DNA of 64,000 nt from Troglohyphantes excavatus (GCA_963932185.1 OZ010671.1:28152051-28216050), one strand, 5' to 3'; positions 14,946-29,631 are shown, counted from the stretch's first letter. Notes: a model not told the origin generated them from the sequence alone. Made by a program: numbers and translations.

Positions 14946-16180
14946 ACAAAAATAGGAAGTGGGAAAAGTATAAACTAAACTAAAATATAAAATTTGTATA
15001 CGTGTAAATGGATTTAAGAAAAATCGTTTGCGTTTTCCCACAAAATGCCTCAATGTAACAAAACATTGTTGACTCATCATTTTAAATGCCTTCTTACTTG
15101 CATTTCCCAGTAAATACATTCATTCCCAATAGTTCGTAAGACCTTCTTTAAGCTTACAATATCCCAAAACTGCAACACATTTACACAAAATCCTTCAACT
15201 AATATATTCTCAAATAACCATCCTCTTAAAACAAAAATATCTTCAAAATAACCCCAAAACTCAATCCAAAAGCTGGTGTTATCAAACCACCAATGAATCT
15301 CATAACTCTCCTATTTTCCATTACACCAATAAATAAGAAACAAACAAGAGGGAAACGACACAAACCCCCGTAAAAAAGAAAATAAGCGTTAATCGGATTC
15401 TTAATAAATCGAGAGACGAGCAGAATTTTTTAATATATTTGATTTCGTTGATCTTATTATCTTCGACGAGTGTATTGAGCTGAAGAGATGGCCGGCGCAT
15501 TATACCCCCATAATATGAAATATCTGTCCAAGAAAAATAAGGGGGGGGGGCTTCGACTAGAATCAGGTTGCTAGGCAACAAACTTCTTCCTGGACAGATT
15601 AATTGTCAGCACCGTGGACTCGGTGGCGCCGAACTATTTCTAGACAATATTACAGCTCTTTATGTAAGCTTTAGTACCCATATGTTGGAGAACTTAATTT
15701 CATTGAATTATGCATTGCTTATTACAAAGGGAAGGTTTCTGTGTTTTTATTAGGTAATAAGATATTTTGTTTTTTCAATTATGCTGAGCACACTAAGAAT
15801 TATGTATTCATACAATGATTTTCTGAAAGCCTTCGTTCTGGTGTAGTTAGGCTTATCAAGGTTTGTCCTTTGTAATGGTATGAGCCACTGAACTGTAACT
15901 GTATTTTCTGGAAAGCGTGTTATCTTATTTCGTGTTGCTACAGACCCCAAAGTCTCTGGCTCAAATACAACTGAGTGCACTGTGCTTTAATATTATGTCA
16001 GTGTTTCTTTGATTTTTGAAACAATCTTATTTAACATACTACATCACAAATAAGAGATCCGGAATATCCGAGATTTGAACCCATGTCCACAGTACTTCAT
16101 TCGAGTGCTATATGCATTAACAACACCAACAACAGATAATTAGCACAGTAAATTTAATAGATGTAAATAAAATAACTTTC
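14946..16180. other. Mixed unique DNA, no gene recognised
   Basis: Includes higher-complexity stretches (15300-15700), a G10 run at 15541 and a weak T-arm-like GGGTTCAAATCTCGG on the minus strand near 16075. ORFs here are short and without family features. Confidence 0.4.
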
Positions 16181-16189
16181 TTTTTAAAG

Positions 16190-16760
16190 TCATTATTCAA
16201 TATATACAAATACAAATATTGACGACCAACAACAGGCTCAAGGCTTAACAAGATAGGTCCAGCAAGTACCTTCTAACTATTTCCCCAATGCATGTCTAAC
16301 TTCTTTTTAAAACCCGTTACCTTTACAATTTGCAATATTCACTGGCAAGTTGCTCCATTTGTCTATTACCATATTATAGAAATAGTGTTTTCTCCCTTCG
16401 CGATTAAAATGGGATTTGATTAATTTAAACCCATGACCTCTCGTTCTATCACTTAGATTAAAATCAAAACCTTCCACATCCCCTTGCTTAATAAATTTGA
16501 ACAGTTGAATCAAATATCCCCTAACCCTTCTCTCTTCCAGAGTATACATATTCAAATTACTTAATCTATCTTCATAATTCATGCCTGAAAACCATTCCAC
16601 CATTTTAGTAGCCCTGTGCTGAATGTTCTCTAACAATTGAATGTCTTTTTTAAGATATGGTGACAAAAACTGTACAGCATAATCAAGATGGGGCCTTACC
16701 AAACCTCTGTACAATGGCAAGATTATATCCTTAGATTTTGACAGTAACACTTTTTTATTA
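16190..16760 (-). mobile_element. CR1-like LINE 3' end, copy 1
   Basis: A minus-strand RT tail plus a 3' UTR that reads GCCTGTTGTTGGTCGTCAAT followed by a TATTTGTATTTG terminus. The same 3' UTR follows the homologous ORF at 49509-50110. It is 5'-truncated. Confidence 0.8.
16307..16750 (-). pseudogene. LINE reverse transcriptase C-terminus (CR1-like)
   Basis: An open 147-codon stretch with IILPLYRGLVRPHLDYAVQF, LKKDIQLLENIQHRATKMV, MYTLEERRVRGYLIQLFKF and a terminal HYFYNMVIDKWSNLPVNIA. The order 'LVRPHLEYAVQFWSP ... IQRRATK ... LEERR-RGDLI' is characteristic of the RT thumb and C-terminal region of CR1/L2-type LINEs. The catalytic YADD region and endonuclease are absent (5' truncation). The frame is intact over this part, so this copy is younger than the one at 49.5 kb; it lacks the usual W after QF. 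It stops just short of the usual VTGFKKKLD ending after NCKGNGF. Confidence 0.85.
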
Positions 16761-16769
16761 ATAAAATTC

Positions 16770-17879
16770 GTTATTTATATTAGTTAGCTGACCGCGTATC
16801 GTCTTAATGTCATTGCTATTATCTAAATTTCAGATAAAATCTAAAACTATTTAACAAAAACTTTCATTTCTGTTTAAGTTCTTATCATCAACAACTTCAA
16901 ATCCACAAAATTGCGATTTAGAGCACAGAAGTGATCTACAAGTATTAATTACGCATCATTAAACAAGATTTTCTTTCAAGCTAAAATTAATGACAAACTT
17001 TAACCGGGTGTAGTTACTCTTAAAACTTTCGGCAATAAAACCAAACTTTACGTAACGCGAGGGATTTTCATTTTCAGTGCAATATCACTTACTCGGGAAG
17101 CTTAACATGTGTTTAAAATTAGAAACTTCAGTTTCAGTACCTGGTCATTAAAAGTCATGCCTTGTCTTACGGCTTCCATTTTGTTGTTTCTCGGTAACTA
17201 CCGATCAACATGATCCCTGTTTTAGGTCGATTACTTTCACTGTTATAAAGGAATTTTAGTTTATTTTTGTCTTTTGGAAGGTTCAGATAAAATTTATATT
17301 TCGATCTATGGATGAATCGAAGAGAAAATCGGTGTTCTTCAATAATTGGGAAAAAATAGTATTAGAAACATTGTTTAATTTCTTGTATAATGTTGCCGAT
17401 TAAATAGAATTGTTTAGAAAATTTTCTTGTATTAAAATTAATAGTTGTAATGAAGATGTTTGCATTTCATGCTAGTAAAAATTATGTGGTTTAAAAAGGA
17501 GTTAAAGATTATTAATTAGAGCTAAATTCAAAATGGATTGCTTACATAAGTATGTTTCAAACACTTATAATAAATTTCTAGTTAATATTTCTAGGTATAA
17601 TACAAGTCTTCTATGTACATTATATTTTAGCTTTTACATTTAGCTATTAAAAATACTGACATTTAAGTTTTTAACGCATCGCGTCAAACTGATAGAGCAG
17701 ATTCATTTTAAAATGTTTTCTTTATTGAAAATGTAAAAAAGCTTACAATTTCCTTATCTCTTCAAAGATATAAACAAACTAATTGCAGTGCCATCTTTAA
17801 CACATCAATAAAATACTATTAAACAATTATCAAACTTCCATGGTAGTAAAAAACTGGATTTATTATCAAAAGAGACATT
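16770..17879. other. AT-rich sequence, no feature seen
   Basis: No ORF or repeat recognised over about 1.1 kb. Confidence 0.5.
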
Positions 17880-19940
17880 TATAAAAACGTCCAACATTTT
17901 TAATTTTCCTTTATAGAAAACAGCAATATATTTTGTTGTTAAATTTATTTTACAGTTTACGCTTCAGCACGTAAAACTCCAAACGATAAACTCAAATCCC
18001 CTTGATTTGGTGATTAAATAAATGATGTCTAAAACAAATACTTCTTCCCCCCAAGAAAATAAAACTGGAAATTTAGAAACTCCAATTTACCAAAGCCTGC
18101 CAAAGTCTGTATTTCGATCTACAAACGCCAATTTATCGATTTTTCTTTTTTTAACCCCAGTATCTCATATCTTTTGTTGTTACATTTATTTTATAATTGA
18201 AGCATGTAAAACTTTAAATAAAAAAATTCAAATCTTCTTGATTTGACAATTAAATAAATGATAAATAAATGATAATTAAATAATAAAAGATGTCTAAAAC
18301 AAACACTTCCTTCACCCCCAAGAAAATAAAACTGGAAATTTAGAAACTCCAATTTACCAAAGCCTGCCAAAGTCTCTATTTCGATTGACCAAAGCTAATT
18401 TATCGATTTTTCATTCATAAACCCTAGTACCTCATATCTTTTGATGTTACATTTATTTTATAATTGAAGCTTAGCATGTAAAACTTTAAATAAAAAAACT
18501 CAAATCTTCTTGATTTGATAATTAAATAAATGATAAATAAATAATAATTAAATAATAAAAGATGTCTAAAACGAACACTTCCTTCACCCCCAAGAAAATA
18601 AAACTAGAAATTTAGAAACGTCAATCTACCAAAGCCTCAATTTCAATCTACCAAAGCCTCTATTTCAATCAGCACACGCCAATCTACCAATTTTTCTTTA
18701 ACAAAATCTACAGTGTCTTGTATCTTTTGTTTTTACATTTATTTTATAATTTAAACTTCAGCATGTAAAACTTCAAGCGATAAAACTCATATTCCCTTGA
18801 TTTGATGATTAAGAAAAGATGTCTAAAACAAACACTTCCTTCCCCCCAAGAAAATAAAACTAGAAATTTAGAAACGCCAATCTACCAAAACCTCAATTTC
18901 AATCTACCAAAGCCACTATTTCAATCAGCACACGCCAATCTACCAATTTTTCTTTAACAAAATCTACAGTGTCTTGTATCTTTTGTTTTTACATTTATTT
19001 TATAATTTAAACTTCAGCATGTAAAACTTCAAGCGATAAAACTCATATTCCCTTGATTGATGATTAAGAAAAGATGTCTAAAACAAACACTTCCTTCCCC
19101 CCAAGAAAATAAAACTAGAAATTTAGAAACGCCAATCTACCAAAACCTCAATTTCAATCTACCAAAGCCACTATTTCAATCAGCACACGCCAATCTACCA
19201 ATTTTTCTTTAACAAAATCTACAGTGTCTTGTATCTTTTGTTTTTACATTTATTTTATAATTTAAACTTCAGCATGTAAAACTTCAAGCGATAAAACTCA
19301 TATTCCCTTGATTTGATGATTACGAAAAGATGTCTAAAACAAACACTTCCTTCCCCCCAAGAAAATAAAACTAGAAATTTAGAAACGCCAATCTACCAAA
19401 GCCTCAATTTCAATCTGCACACTGTAATCAACCAATTTTTCTTTATTAAAATCCACAGTGTCTTGTATCTTTTCTTGTTACATTTATTTTATAATTTAAA
19501 CTCCGGCATGTAAAACTTCAAACGATAAACTCATATTCCCTTGATTTGATGATTAAGAAAAGATGTCTAAAACAAACACTTCCTTCCCCCCCAAGAAAAT
19601 AAAACTGGAAATTTAGAAACGTCAATCTACCAAAGCCTCAATTTCAATCTACCAAAGCCTCAATTTCAATCTACCAAAGCCTCAATTTCAATCTACCAAG
19701 GCCTCTATTTCAATCTTCACACGCCAATCTAACAATTTTTCTTTAGTAAAATCCACAGTGCCTTGTATATTTTGTTGTTACATTTATTTTACAATTTAAA
19801 CTTCGCCATGTAAAACTTCAAACGATAAACTCATATTCCCTTGATTTGATGATTAAAGAAAACATGTCTAAAACAAACACTTCCTTCCCCCCAAGAAAAT
19901 AAAACTGGAAATTTAGAAACACCAATCTACCAAATCCAAA
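17880..19940 (+). repeat. Satellite-like tandem array, about 260-bp unit
   Basis: Units begin GATGTCTAAAACAAACACTT at about 18024, 18289, 18561, 18818, 19073, 19329 and 19562, with a last CATGTCTAAAAC unit at 19863 and a partial unit before 18024. Spacing is 233-301 bp. Within units the submotif CAATTTCAATCTACCAAAGC is itself repeated two to four times. The units at 18818 and 19073 are almost identical, indicating recent duplication. Confidence 0.92.
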
Positions 19941-20430
19941 GAAACCTTAAGAATCACAAAACCCCACTGCCAAATTACTTCACTCAGTTCCAACCAAGCT
20001 ACAACTACGCGTCACAGCAACACACAACACAGAACTCCAGTTAATAACAATGGACACGCTTGTTCACAATCCAGCAGATGTTCTTGACTAGAGTCGCGAA
20101 ATAACCGGCGGCATAAACTTAAGAGAAAATGTTGCTGAATACACGAAAATGTATATCAGACATAAAGGGGGGGAGGGGGCGTGTCCCCGGCCCCCTATGT
20201 GTTGCTATACAACGGTCTAGTTATCGGACTCACTATTAGGATCACTCTAGTACTAGGAGGGGGCGGGGGTGGAACTATAGATTAGCAATTTTCTCGGTTA
20301 TGTTGTAAAAGAGGGTTTGGGTGTCCTATGGAAAATACACGATTGACATGTTAAATAATCTATAATTAGGTAAGTCAGAGTGGCAAGCTAAATGTCAAGA
20401 TGTTCCGAATTTATGTCCATGAATACTACC
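19941..20430. other. Unique DNA with two G-tracts
   Basis: Contains GGGGGGGAGGGGGCG at about 20167 and AGGAGGGGGCGGGGGTGG near 20257, plus C-tracts between them. No gene recognised. Confidence 0.5.
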
Positions 20431-21008
20431 TTTAATATATAAATAAATTTTAAATATATAAATAAATATTAAATATATAAATAAATTTTAAATATATAAA
20501 TAAATTTTAAATATATAAATAAATTTTAAATATATAAATAAATTTTGAATATATAAATAAATTTTAAATATATAAATAAATTTTAAATATATAAATCAAT
20601 TTTAAATATATAAATCAATTTTAAATATATAAATAAATTTTAAATATATAAATAAATTTTAAATATATATATAAATTTTAAATATAAAAATAATTTTTAA
20701 ATATATAAATAAATTTTAAATATATAAATCAATTTTAAATATATAAATCAATTTTAAATATATAAATAAATTTTAAATATATAAATCAATTTTAAATATA
20801 TAAATCAATTTTAAATATATAAATCAATTTTAAATATATAAATCAATTTTAAATATATAAATCAATTTTAAATATATAAATAAATTTTAAATATATAAAT
20901 AAATTAGCTATTAAATATATAAATAAATTAGCTATTAAATATATAAATAAATTAGCTATTAAATATATTATTACCTATTAATTAACCTATTAAATATATA
21001 AATAAATT
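20431..21008. repeat. Minisatellite, 19-bp unit
   Basis: About 25 copies of AAATATATAAATAAATTTT with a TAAATCAATTTT variant interspersed, ending in an ATTAGCTATTAAA higher-order variant. Confidence 0.95.
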
Positions 21009-21039
21009 ATCGAATAAAAACCTGAATTTAGATTAAATT

Positions 21040-21645
21040 TTAAAAATAAGCACCTGAACGTACTCGTTTTTCTTTGAGTATAATTACATCCTAAATGAGC
21101 GATGACGTACTGAAATTTAAGTAATCGTACTTTCTCAAAAAAGAGCAATGTGATTTCATATTGCTCATCTCAGCTTCTGTTCAAGCCATCTTAACAAAGC
21201 GACATGACAAACTGAAAATAGTTGCTCAGAAGATGGATTTTCACATATTTTTATATCGATTGCTTAAATAGAAACTGATTTTTTACAACTCAATTATCTC
21301 ACTTCTCATTCTTCTGGCACACCTTTTAAACATTACTTATGTTTGTAACTTCTTCACGTCGCCCTGGAAACTTAACGGATAAGGCTCTGAACAACGGAAC
21401 CTGCAGATGTGGGTTCGACTCCCGGTAAATCTTGGTTGTAATTGTTGATATTTATTGAAAGTTATTTATGAAGGCAACCTATGTTTCCTAGCAGCTGCTT
21501 TTTCATTCATTTTAACGCATTGTACATGTTTAAGTACATGTCTTTTTCAAAATTGAAACTTATGCATACGGAGCCATGATAGGCATCGAAAGTATTCAAA
21601 AAGGAGTATATTTTACTTATTTTTGATTTCCTATTTTTAATAGTG
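21040..21645 (-). mobile_element. CACTG-type TIR element with tRNA-like module, copy C
   Basis: In reverse orientation it starts with the CGTACTCGTTTTTCTTTGAG subterminal block and ends CCTATTTTTAATAGTG. The tRNA-like part at 21355-21430 has A-box-like AACTTAACGG and B box GGTTCGACTCC. Its left terminus is worn and runs into the minisatellite flank. Confidence 0.7.
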
Positions 21646-23416
21646 TAACTCTACTACTTTTCATACATTTAAAAAATACCATTGTTTATTATTGATTGTA
21701 TACAATTGTATTTTATAAATATAAACATTTTCATTCGTAAGTCAATGACTATCAATCTTTTGTAGTAATTATTTGTTTGTATTAACAGCTTCCAGTTCGA
21801 CTACAATTTTGTTTTATATAGGGTGATTTAATTTACCATTGTTGAATTTAATATCACGAAAATTTATATTGTTATTTTTTTTTCAAATTTGAACCCATTT
21901 TCTAAGCTCATTTAAATATTTTCTACAAAAATATAATCTACCACTTTAAGGGTTAATTAAAATTCATTTTACAAGAAAATTGCGCACGTAAAAAAAAGAA
22001 AATTTGACGCTTAGAGCAAACCCAATTATTATCGAATATCTCAAATAGAGTTTTTAAAGAAGTTAAATATTAGTCAAAGAAATGCTTTTAAAAGTCTCTC
22101 ACACTTTCTATGCATTTCTGTAAAAAAAAGAGTAACGTAAATCCCACTAAAATATTAGAGTTATGTTCTTTTTTTAGTATCAAGTTAATGGATGCCTAAT
22201 TAATCTAAAAGATACTACCTACAATCTAAATTTAAGAAATAGATATTCATGTTAATGTGAGTTTATGCATAATAATGATATAAGATGTAAGATATAGGAT
22301 ATTAACAAGATAAAACAATTTTCGTTCATTAACTTTTAATATAATAAGAAGATTGAATTAAAGGAATGAAGGTGAGTATATCTTGGAGAGGGGGGGGGGA
22401 CTCATTATTTTAATCTTTTAACTATTTTCCAAGTATATATAATCATAAAAATAAACAGCAAAATAGAAAAATAACGGGGAAATTAAATAAAATGTGATAT
22501 GTTAAACCAAAGGTCAAAGAAAAACACTTTTGAAAAACTTTTTTTTACCTACTTAATTTATTAATTCCTGTGTCCAATCTGTAATAAATTTAGAAACTGT
22601 CCTGAGACTAGCTAATTAATCAACGTTTAATAATTTATTTATTTCATAATCTTCTTTTTACTTAATTAATCACATTGCTTTATCAATTATACATATTGTT
22701 TATTGTTTTAATTTATATTCTCTTACACAACACAAATTAAATTTATTTTAATAGAAGATAAGAAAAAATTTTGTTCTAAGGCAAGTCTTCTTCGTTGACA
22801 CCATCATCTTAATTAATCTCGAAAATAGAATTAATTATTCATACTAAAATGTCTGTAGGATCATTTAAATTAAAAATCTGATAAGATAGTTACTTTTTTT
22901 TTCTTCAAATATCTCTTATACAAGGTGTCGTAATCTAACGAAATCTTGTAAAAGAAATAACTATTAAAATTATTCATTTTACAACATTAATAGTCCCGTT
23001 TTAGAAATATAGTTTGGCAGTTTTATTTGTATTCCATTATTTTTTTTTACAAAATATGATTTATCTATATATTTTATTTTTATATTATATTATTTATTAT
23101 ATTTTTATACTTTTCTAAACTTATCATGTTGCTATTTTGCATAAAAACAAACCGCCATTTTATAAAAAGACATTTTTAATTAAAATAAATATATTATATT
23201 TGAAACAGTATGACTCAGATAAAAAATCTCTATTGCTTTCAATTTACTGTAAATATAAATCACTATGGAATTTAAATAATTAATATATCAATAGTTTTTA
23301 CAATTTGAATAAAAATTGAATATATTTAAAAAACTTTAATCTGATAAAAAAAACTGTTAATATTATTACAGTAAAAGTTCAGAAGTTCATCTTAGTTAAC
23401 TTTAAAAAAAAAACTA
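21646..23416. other. AT-rich sequence, no feature seen
   Basis: Long low-complexity AT DNA with a G9 run at about 22390; no supported feature. Confidence 0.5.
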
Positions 23417-24326
23417 CACTGTTGAAAATAGGTACTCAAAAATAAGTAAACTTTAATTATTTCTCATTACATTCGATGCTTATCATAGCTCCGAATACAT
23501 AAGTTTCATTTTTGAAAAATACACGTACTCAAAAATAAGCACAATGGGTAAAAATGAATAAAAAGAGCAGTAGCTTTCCTATATAGGCTGCCTTCATAAA
23601 TCCCTTTCAATAAATTTCGACAATTACAAATAAGATTTACGTAGAATCGAACTCGGGTCATCAGACACTGCAATCCATAGCCTTATAACTTAAACTACCA
23701 AGGCGACTTGAACAAGTTATTAACAGAAGAAATTGAAAAAGCTTGTTAAAAGAATATGAAGTAAGATATTCGAGTTCCAATAATTCAGTTCCCATTTAAG
23801 AAATTGACATCAAATAATGTGTAAATTCATCTTCTGAAAAACTATTTTAAGTTTGTTAGATTGTCTTATTAAAATGACTTGAACAGGAGCTTAAATTAGC
23901 AATATTAAATCATACAAAATCAATAAATATCGACAATTACATCCAGAGCATTTTCCAGAGCATTTTCCGTTCAGCTCCTAGATCGACTTGAAGAAGTTAT
24001 AAACAGAAATAATGTTAAAAAAACTGTACCAAAGAAATGGGAAGTAAGATAATGGAATTGTAATAACTAATTTTCCATTTAAACAGTCGACATCAAATAA
24101 TATGGAAAACCATCTACTGAACAACTATTTTAAGTTTGCCAAGTCGCTTTGTTAAGATGGCTTAAACAGAAGCTAATATTAGCAATATTAAACCATACTG
24201 CTCATTTTTGAGAAGTATGAATACTTAAATTTGAATACTTTATCGCTCATTTACGATGCAATTGTACTCGAAGAAAAAACGAGTAGGTACAGTTACTCAT
24301 TTTAAGTACCTTTTGTTTTACAGTGC
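23417..24326 (+). mobile_element. CACTG-type TIR element, copy D (internally duplicated)
   Basis: Starts CACTGTTGAAAATAGGTACT and ends CCTTTTGTTTTACAGTG, 910 bp. A tRNA-like block is at 23635-23710 (minus). The segment from the tRNA 3' side to GCTTGAACAG is present twice (about 23710-23910 and 23985-24180), which explains the extra length over the 626-bp copy A. Confidence 0.8.
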
Positions 24327-24420
24327 AGATGACGAAGGCAAAATTTGCGCTGGTCCACACTTTGTATACTTCCACGCCACGATCTGAATGATTTTACGTA
24401 TTCGTGCCCCTTCCACATGG

Positions 24421-25518
<1,098 letters not shown>

Positions 25519-27605
25519 AGGATATTATATAAGGATACTAATTTAAGGACTATTCTTAGATAATTCAATCGAAACAGGAATTTAAATGACCCTCTAATCA
25601 TGTGACTATCAGACAAAATATCAAAACATGGCTTACCCATTTCCAGCATTCATCACAATGCAATTCCTAATTTTTTTTCTGGTGTTGCGAATATAAAACT
25701 CATTATAATTTTCTGTAAAAAGAATTTTAGTGATAATTTTTTTTTATTCAAACATTTTAAAAAGCTTACTTCTTTTTACATTTTTCTTTAACAAATATTT
25801 AAAAAATTGCTTAGTAATTGTATGTTGTTGTCAAAAAAATAGAGCAAGTTTTTTTCAAATATTTAAGAAAAATGAATGGAAGCAGAGAACTGAAAAATTA
25901 ACAAGAATTTTGAAAAGAAAAATTTACAAAATGTACACACAAATTTAAAACGCAAAACATAGGAAGATATATTTATTACACACCATAAAAATATTTTTTA
26001 ATATATTATAAAAAAAATTGACTAAATAACACCAACAAAAGTGAGTTAGTTATGTTCTAAAAAAAAACTCACCAAAAATATTAAAAATACTTCATGAAAT
26101 TTTTCTGTCAATTTTACAAAAAAATTATAGCAACCATAATCTGAGGTTTTTGGAAAAATAAAGTTGAACTCAAAAAATATATTTAAAAATTTTAACATAG
26201 TGATCCATGTTATTATGGAAAAATTATTCAAATATCTTTGTAAATGATACCATTTGAATATGTTATCCTTAGCTTTTATGGATCTGGTAAAAATGGAAAT
26301 ATCTAACTACAGTAAAATGTATGCAAAAATATTCGTTTTTATTCATGTGGCTTACTTGTCACAGGAAAATGTGTCAAGGTATCGAGTCCCGACATTGTAT
26401 GCAAAATGCTTCACCGAATTTCTAAAACTTTCAGACAGATTTCACTACCATACAATCAAAATAGTTACATGTCGACCTGAATACAAATCCAACGACATAA
26501 AATAAATCCGACCAAATGTGGAAGAAGTAATCGAATTAAAAAAAAAAAAAAAAAATGTCTACCGATTTTTTTAAAAAAATTATGGAACAACAGACGATTC
26601 GGGGCAATGTCGCAAAGAAAACTGCTAGCGGCAAGGCTTTGTTTTAATGTATTTTCTTCGCTTGTGTCTTTGAAATTGAATTCGATTTCGAATCAAATGA
26701 TATTTTCCTGGGAATTCTTTTCAAATAGATGTTTCGAAGCATAAATAATGCACAGTTGTTTCTTTGGATTCTAACGTATTAACCTTTTGGAAAGTATTTC
26801 ATTCGATACTCCAAATTCAAGGAAACATATTTATTAGTATTTTTAGAAAAATCCAACTTTTTAAATGAAAAAATCGGCATTATTTTCAAAAAATATTCAT
26901 ATTTCTTATTTTAAGTTTATAAATTGGGGTATTCTTATCCTATTTCTTATCTTCAGTATAAAAAATTTGGGGATTTTCAACTATGTTCCATACAATTATT
27001 TTTATTTTCTTTCTCTATATATTTGAACATTTACATTTTGTTACCCAGTTGCAAGTGTCAGTAAAAACCTTCAAGCCGATTTTATAAAGAACACTGAATT
27101 CTTTATTCAGGCAAAACGAAAACTGCAGATAAATTTTCGTCAAGGGATAAAGTTTGTTTAAAGGTAAAATATGCTATAAAGTTCAAAAATAAAAATATAT
27201 ATTTTTTAAAACTCTAAAATTTTATATAATAAATTTTTACTAATTATTTTAGTCTTGTAATTACTTTTTATTTCATTTCCAAAAAAATCCATAATCTAAC
27301 AATTATATAGTGTACCTTTATGTTGTAACTTTTCCTTAAACATGCGTTTTACTTTATTAGTATCAACTTAGAATAAATATTATAAATATAAATGTTAGGT
27401 TCAATCCCTGAGAACGCTTATTGAAACAATCGACCACAACGCGAAATCTCCAATTTATTTAATAAAAATATAATTTTAAAAAAAATTACCAATACAACAT
27501 ATTTTTACGGAATATTTCTAATATTAGGGTATTTAAATTGTATAATAAGTTGTAAATTTATAACACAATCAATAAAAAAAAATTTAATGCTTACGGATCT
27601 ACCTA
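25519..27605. other. AT-rich sequence with a possible SINE
   Basis: Mostly featureless. The exception is 26340-26556, listed separately. A GGTTCAATCCC B-box-like motif near 27409 stands alone. Confidence 0.4.
26340..26556 (+). mobile_element. Possible tRNA-derived SINE with poly(A) tail
   Basis: TGGCTTACTTG (A-box-like, one mismatch) and GTATCGAGTCCCGAC (B-box-like) are followed about 140 bp later by an A18 run. No target duplication is seen. An ORF of 83 codons overlaps but has no recognisable features. Confidence 0.3.
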
Positions 27606-27980
27606 ACACTTTTAAAAATTAGTACTTAAAAGTAAGTAAAATTTACTCCTTTTTTATTACATTCAATTATTATAATAACTCTGTATACATAAGTTTCATT
27701 TTTGAAAAAGACATGTACTCAAAAATAAATAAAAAGAACAGTTGCTTGCCTACATAAGCTGCCTTCATAAATATCTGTCATAAACTTTAACAATTACAAC
27801 CATAATTTACAGGGAATCGAGCCCAATTCGTCCACCTGATGTCGTCCGCACCGAAGTCCAGCGCCATATCCATTGTACTACGAGAGCTACATGAAGAACT
27901 TATGATAAGAAGTAATGCTAAAAAGGCGTGGCCAAAAAAAGGGGAAGTAAGATAATTGACACGTAATAACTAATTGAGCC
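27606..27980 (+). mobile_element. CACTG-type TIR element, copy E (partial)
   Basis: Begins ACACTTTTAAAAATTAGTAC, a decayed left end, and runs through the tRNA-like part (27815-27900 minus, GGGAATCGAGCCC) to ATAATTGACACGTAATAACT, where homology stops. The right third is missing. Confidence 0.65.
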
Positions 27981-28126
27981 TCACACAAACACCAACATAA
28001 TTCGTGTTCGTAACATTGTCTTAAAAAATTCTCAATCAATTTCAATGACTCGCTTTTGAAGTGTGAGCTATAAAACTTTAAGTTATGTGTTCTTCAGATT
28101 AATTTAAACTCCTCAAAAGTATACTA

Positions 28127-29032
28127 CAGGGTGCGGCAAGATAACTTCTTAATTTCGTATTGCAATAAAACAAAAAGTAGTAAAGATATCTTTTTAATTA
28201 TTTTTTTATATAAAAGTTACACATTTAAAGTTGTCGTTCACATAGTTTTAAAAATCATATCGGGTAAGTGACGCCCGCCATTATCGATACCCTGGGTGAA
28301 CCGAATTCTGCTGTTTCTAATCACTCTTTCCAGCATATTGATGGGTATGTTGGCCGTTTCTCCCTGAATGTTTCTTTTCAGATCTTGCAGAGTTTGTGGG
28401 CGGTCAGTATAGACACGGGATTTTAAATACCCCCACAAAAAGAACTTCCATGGGGCCAAATCGGGAGAACGCGCTGGCCACTCCAAATCGCCTCTCATTG
28501 AGATGAGGCGCCCTGAGAAGTGATTTCGCAACACAGTCATCGATGCCCTTGGAAGTATGGGCTGTTACTCCGTCCTGCTGAAACCGTACTTCTCCCAAGT
28601 CCATTTCATCAAGTCGTGGCAAAAAAAACCTCTTCGAGCATGTTCACATAACGGTCTGAAGTGACTGTGACAGTCTGTTCATTTTTTCTGCTTCTTTTTT
28701 TGCATTCTTTTTTTCTGCACAGAACGAGTTTTCTTAAACGTTGACATCCACAAAAGAATAGATTTCCGGACCGAGACTGGTCCCAAAGGCTTAATATTGA
28801 AGCGATTTCGGAAAGCGCGCTGGGTTGAAACCACCGAACTTCCGTTCGAAAAATAGGCCTTTACGGAAAATGCACGCTGTTTGTTACTGCAAATGCACGC
28901 TGTTCGACTGAACCACAAGGCCGCAAAACTTTATGATCCCCTCTCGCAAACGAGACCACGCCCACCTGCCTGGGGCTCCTTTAAGCTTCATTTCACTCAC
29001 TTAAAAAAAGGAAGTTAACTTGCCGCACCCTG
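28127..29032 (-). mobile_element. Mariner/Tc1-like element with TA duplication, deleted
   Basis: TIR CAGGGTGCGGCAAG(A/T)TAACTTC at 28127-28148 and its complement ending at 29032, flanked by TA (28125-28126 and 29033-29034). It carries a minus-strand transposase remnant. Length 906 bp. Confidence 0.9.
28238..28975 (-). pseudogene. Tc1/mariner-type transposase remnant with DUF4817-like N-terminus
   Basis: The N-terminal part (minus, from about 28918) reads KAYFSNGSSVVSTQRAFRNR, the helix-turn-helix of the DUF4817 type. After a deletion near 28690 the catalytic core continues with VTVTSDRYVNMLEE, RFQQDGVTAHTS (second catalytic Asp), GRLISMRGDLEWPARSPDLA, FFLWGYLKSRVY and a conserved C-terminus NGGRHLPDMIFKTM. 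Relatives usually have CDFF where this copy has WKFF, so the third acidic residue appears lost. A frameshift separates the FQQDG and WPARSPDL segments. The copy is inactive; family assignment is firm from the motif order. Confidence 0.88.
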
Positions 29033-29039
29033 TATTACC

Positions 29040-29630
29040 GTAAATAAAATTAACTAAAGAATAGTAATCCTTCAGAATGCTAAAAAGACATTTCTTTTAT
29101 TATAAGTAAGTTTTAATTATAAAAGCAAACTATAATATACAACTGTAAAAGAAATTAACAAAATATGTTCAAATACTTATATCCGATTACTGAGCTAAAA
29201 AGACAGATCTATACAATTTCCTGTTGAATTATATTAGATTACAAAGAAAACTTTTTCTATTGTGTTTTTATAATATCAAAAATTCCTTTTTTATCGCTTT
29301 TTGTTATCTTTAATCGCACCGTAAATATAACTTAGATCTACAAAACAAAATTTTATTATTTTATTAAGCGTGAAATCCTTCTATATCTAAGTGCGTCATT
29401 ATTCCATTCATATAATTAAATAAAAAAAAATCTTCCTTTTTCTCTAAAGATACCATAAATTGCAAAATCTAGATTTAATACTGGAGCTTTTAGTCGTAGG
29501 TATTAAGTATAATAAATAAATCAGAAGTTAAATGATAATTATAATTAAATTATAAGTTTCATAAGTGACTTGTCTAAATGTTAGAATTAGAAAACATCAC
29601 ATAACTAGTGAAATTTGTTGTGCATGGTTT
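29040..29630. other. AT-rich sequence, no feature seen
   Basis: No supported feature in about 590 bp. Confidence 0.5.
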
Positions 29631-29631
29631 G

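Noticed and set aside
17880..21008. CRISPR-like regular repeats
   Set aside because: Units are contiguous tandem copies without unique spacers of constant length, and the context is eukaryotic.
26254..26505. 83-codon ORF as a protein gene
   Set aside because: No family features, and it overlaps a possible SINE head.
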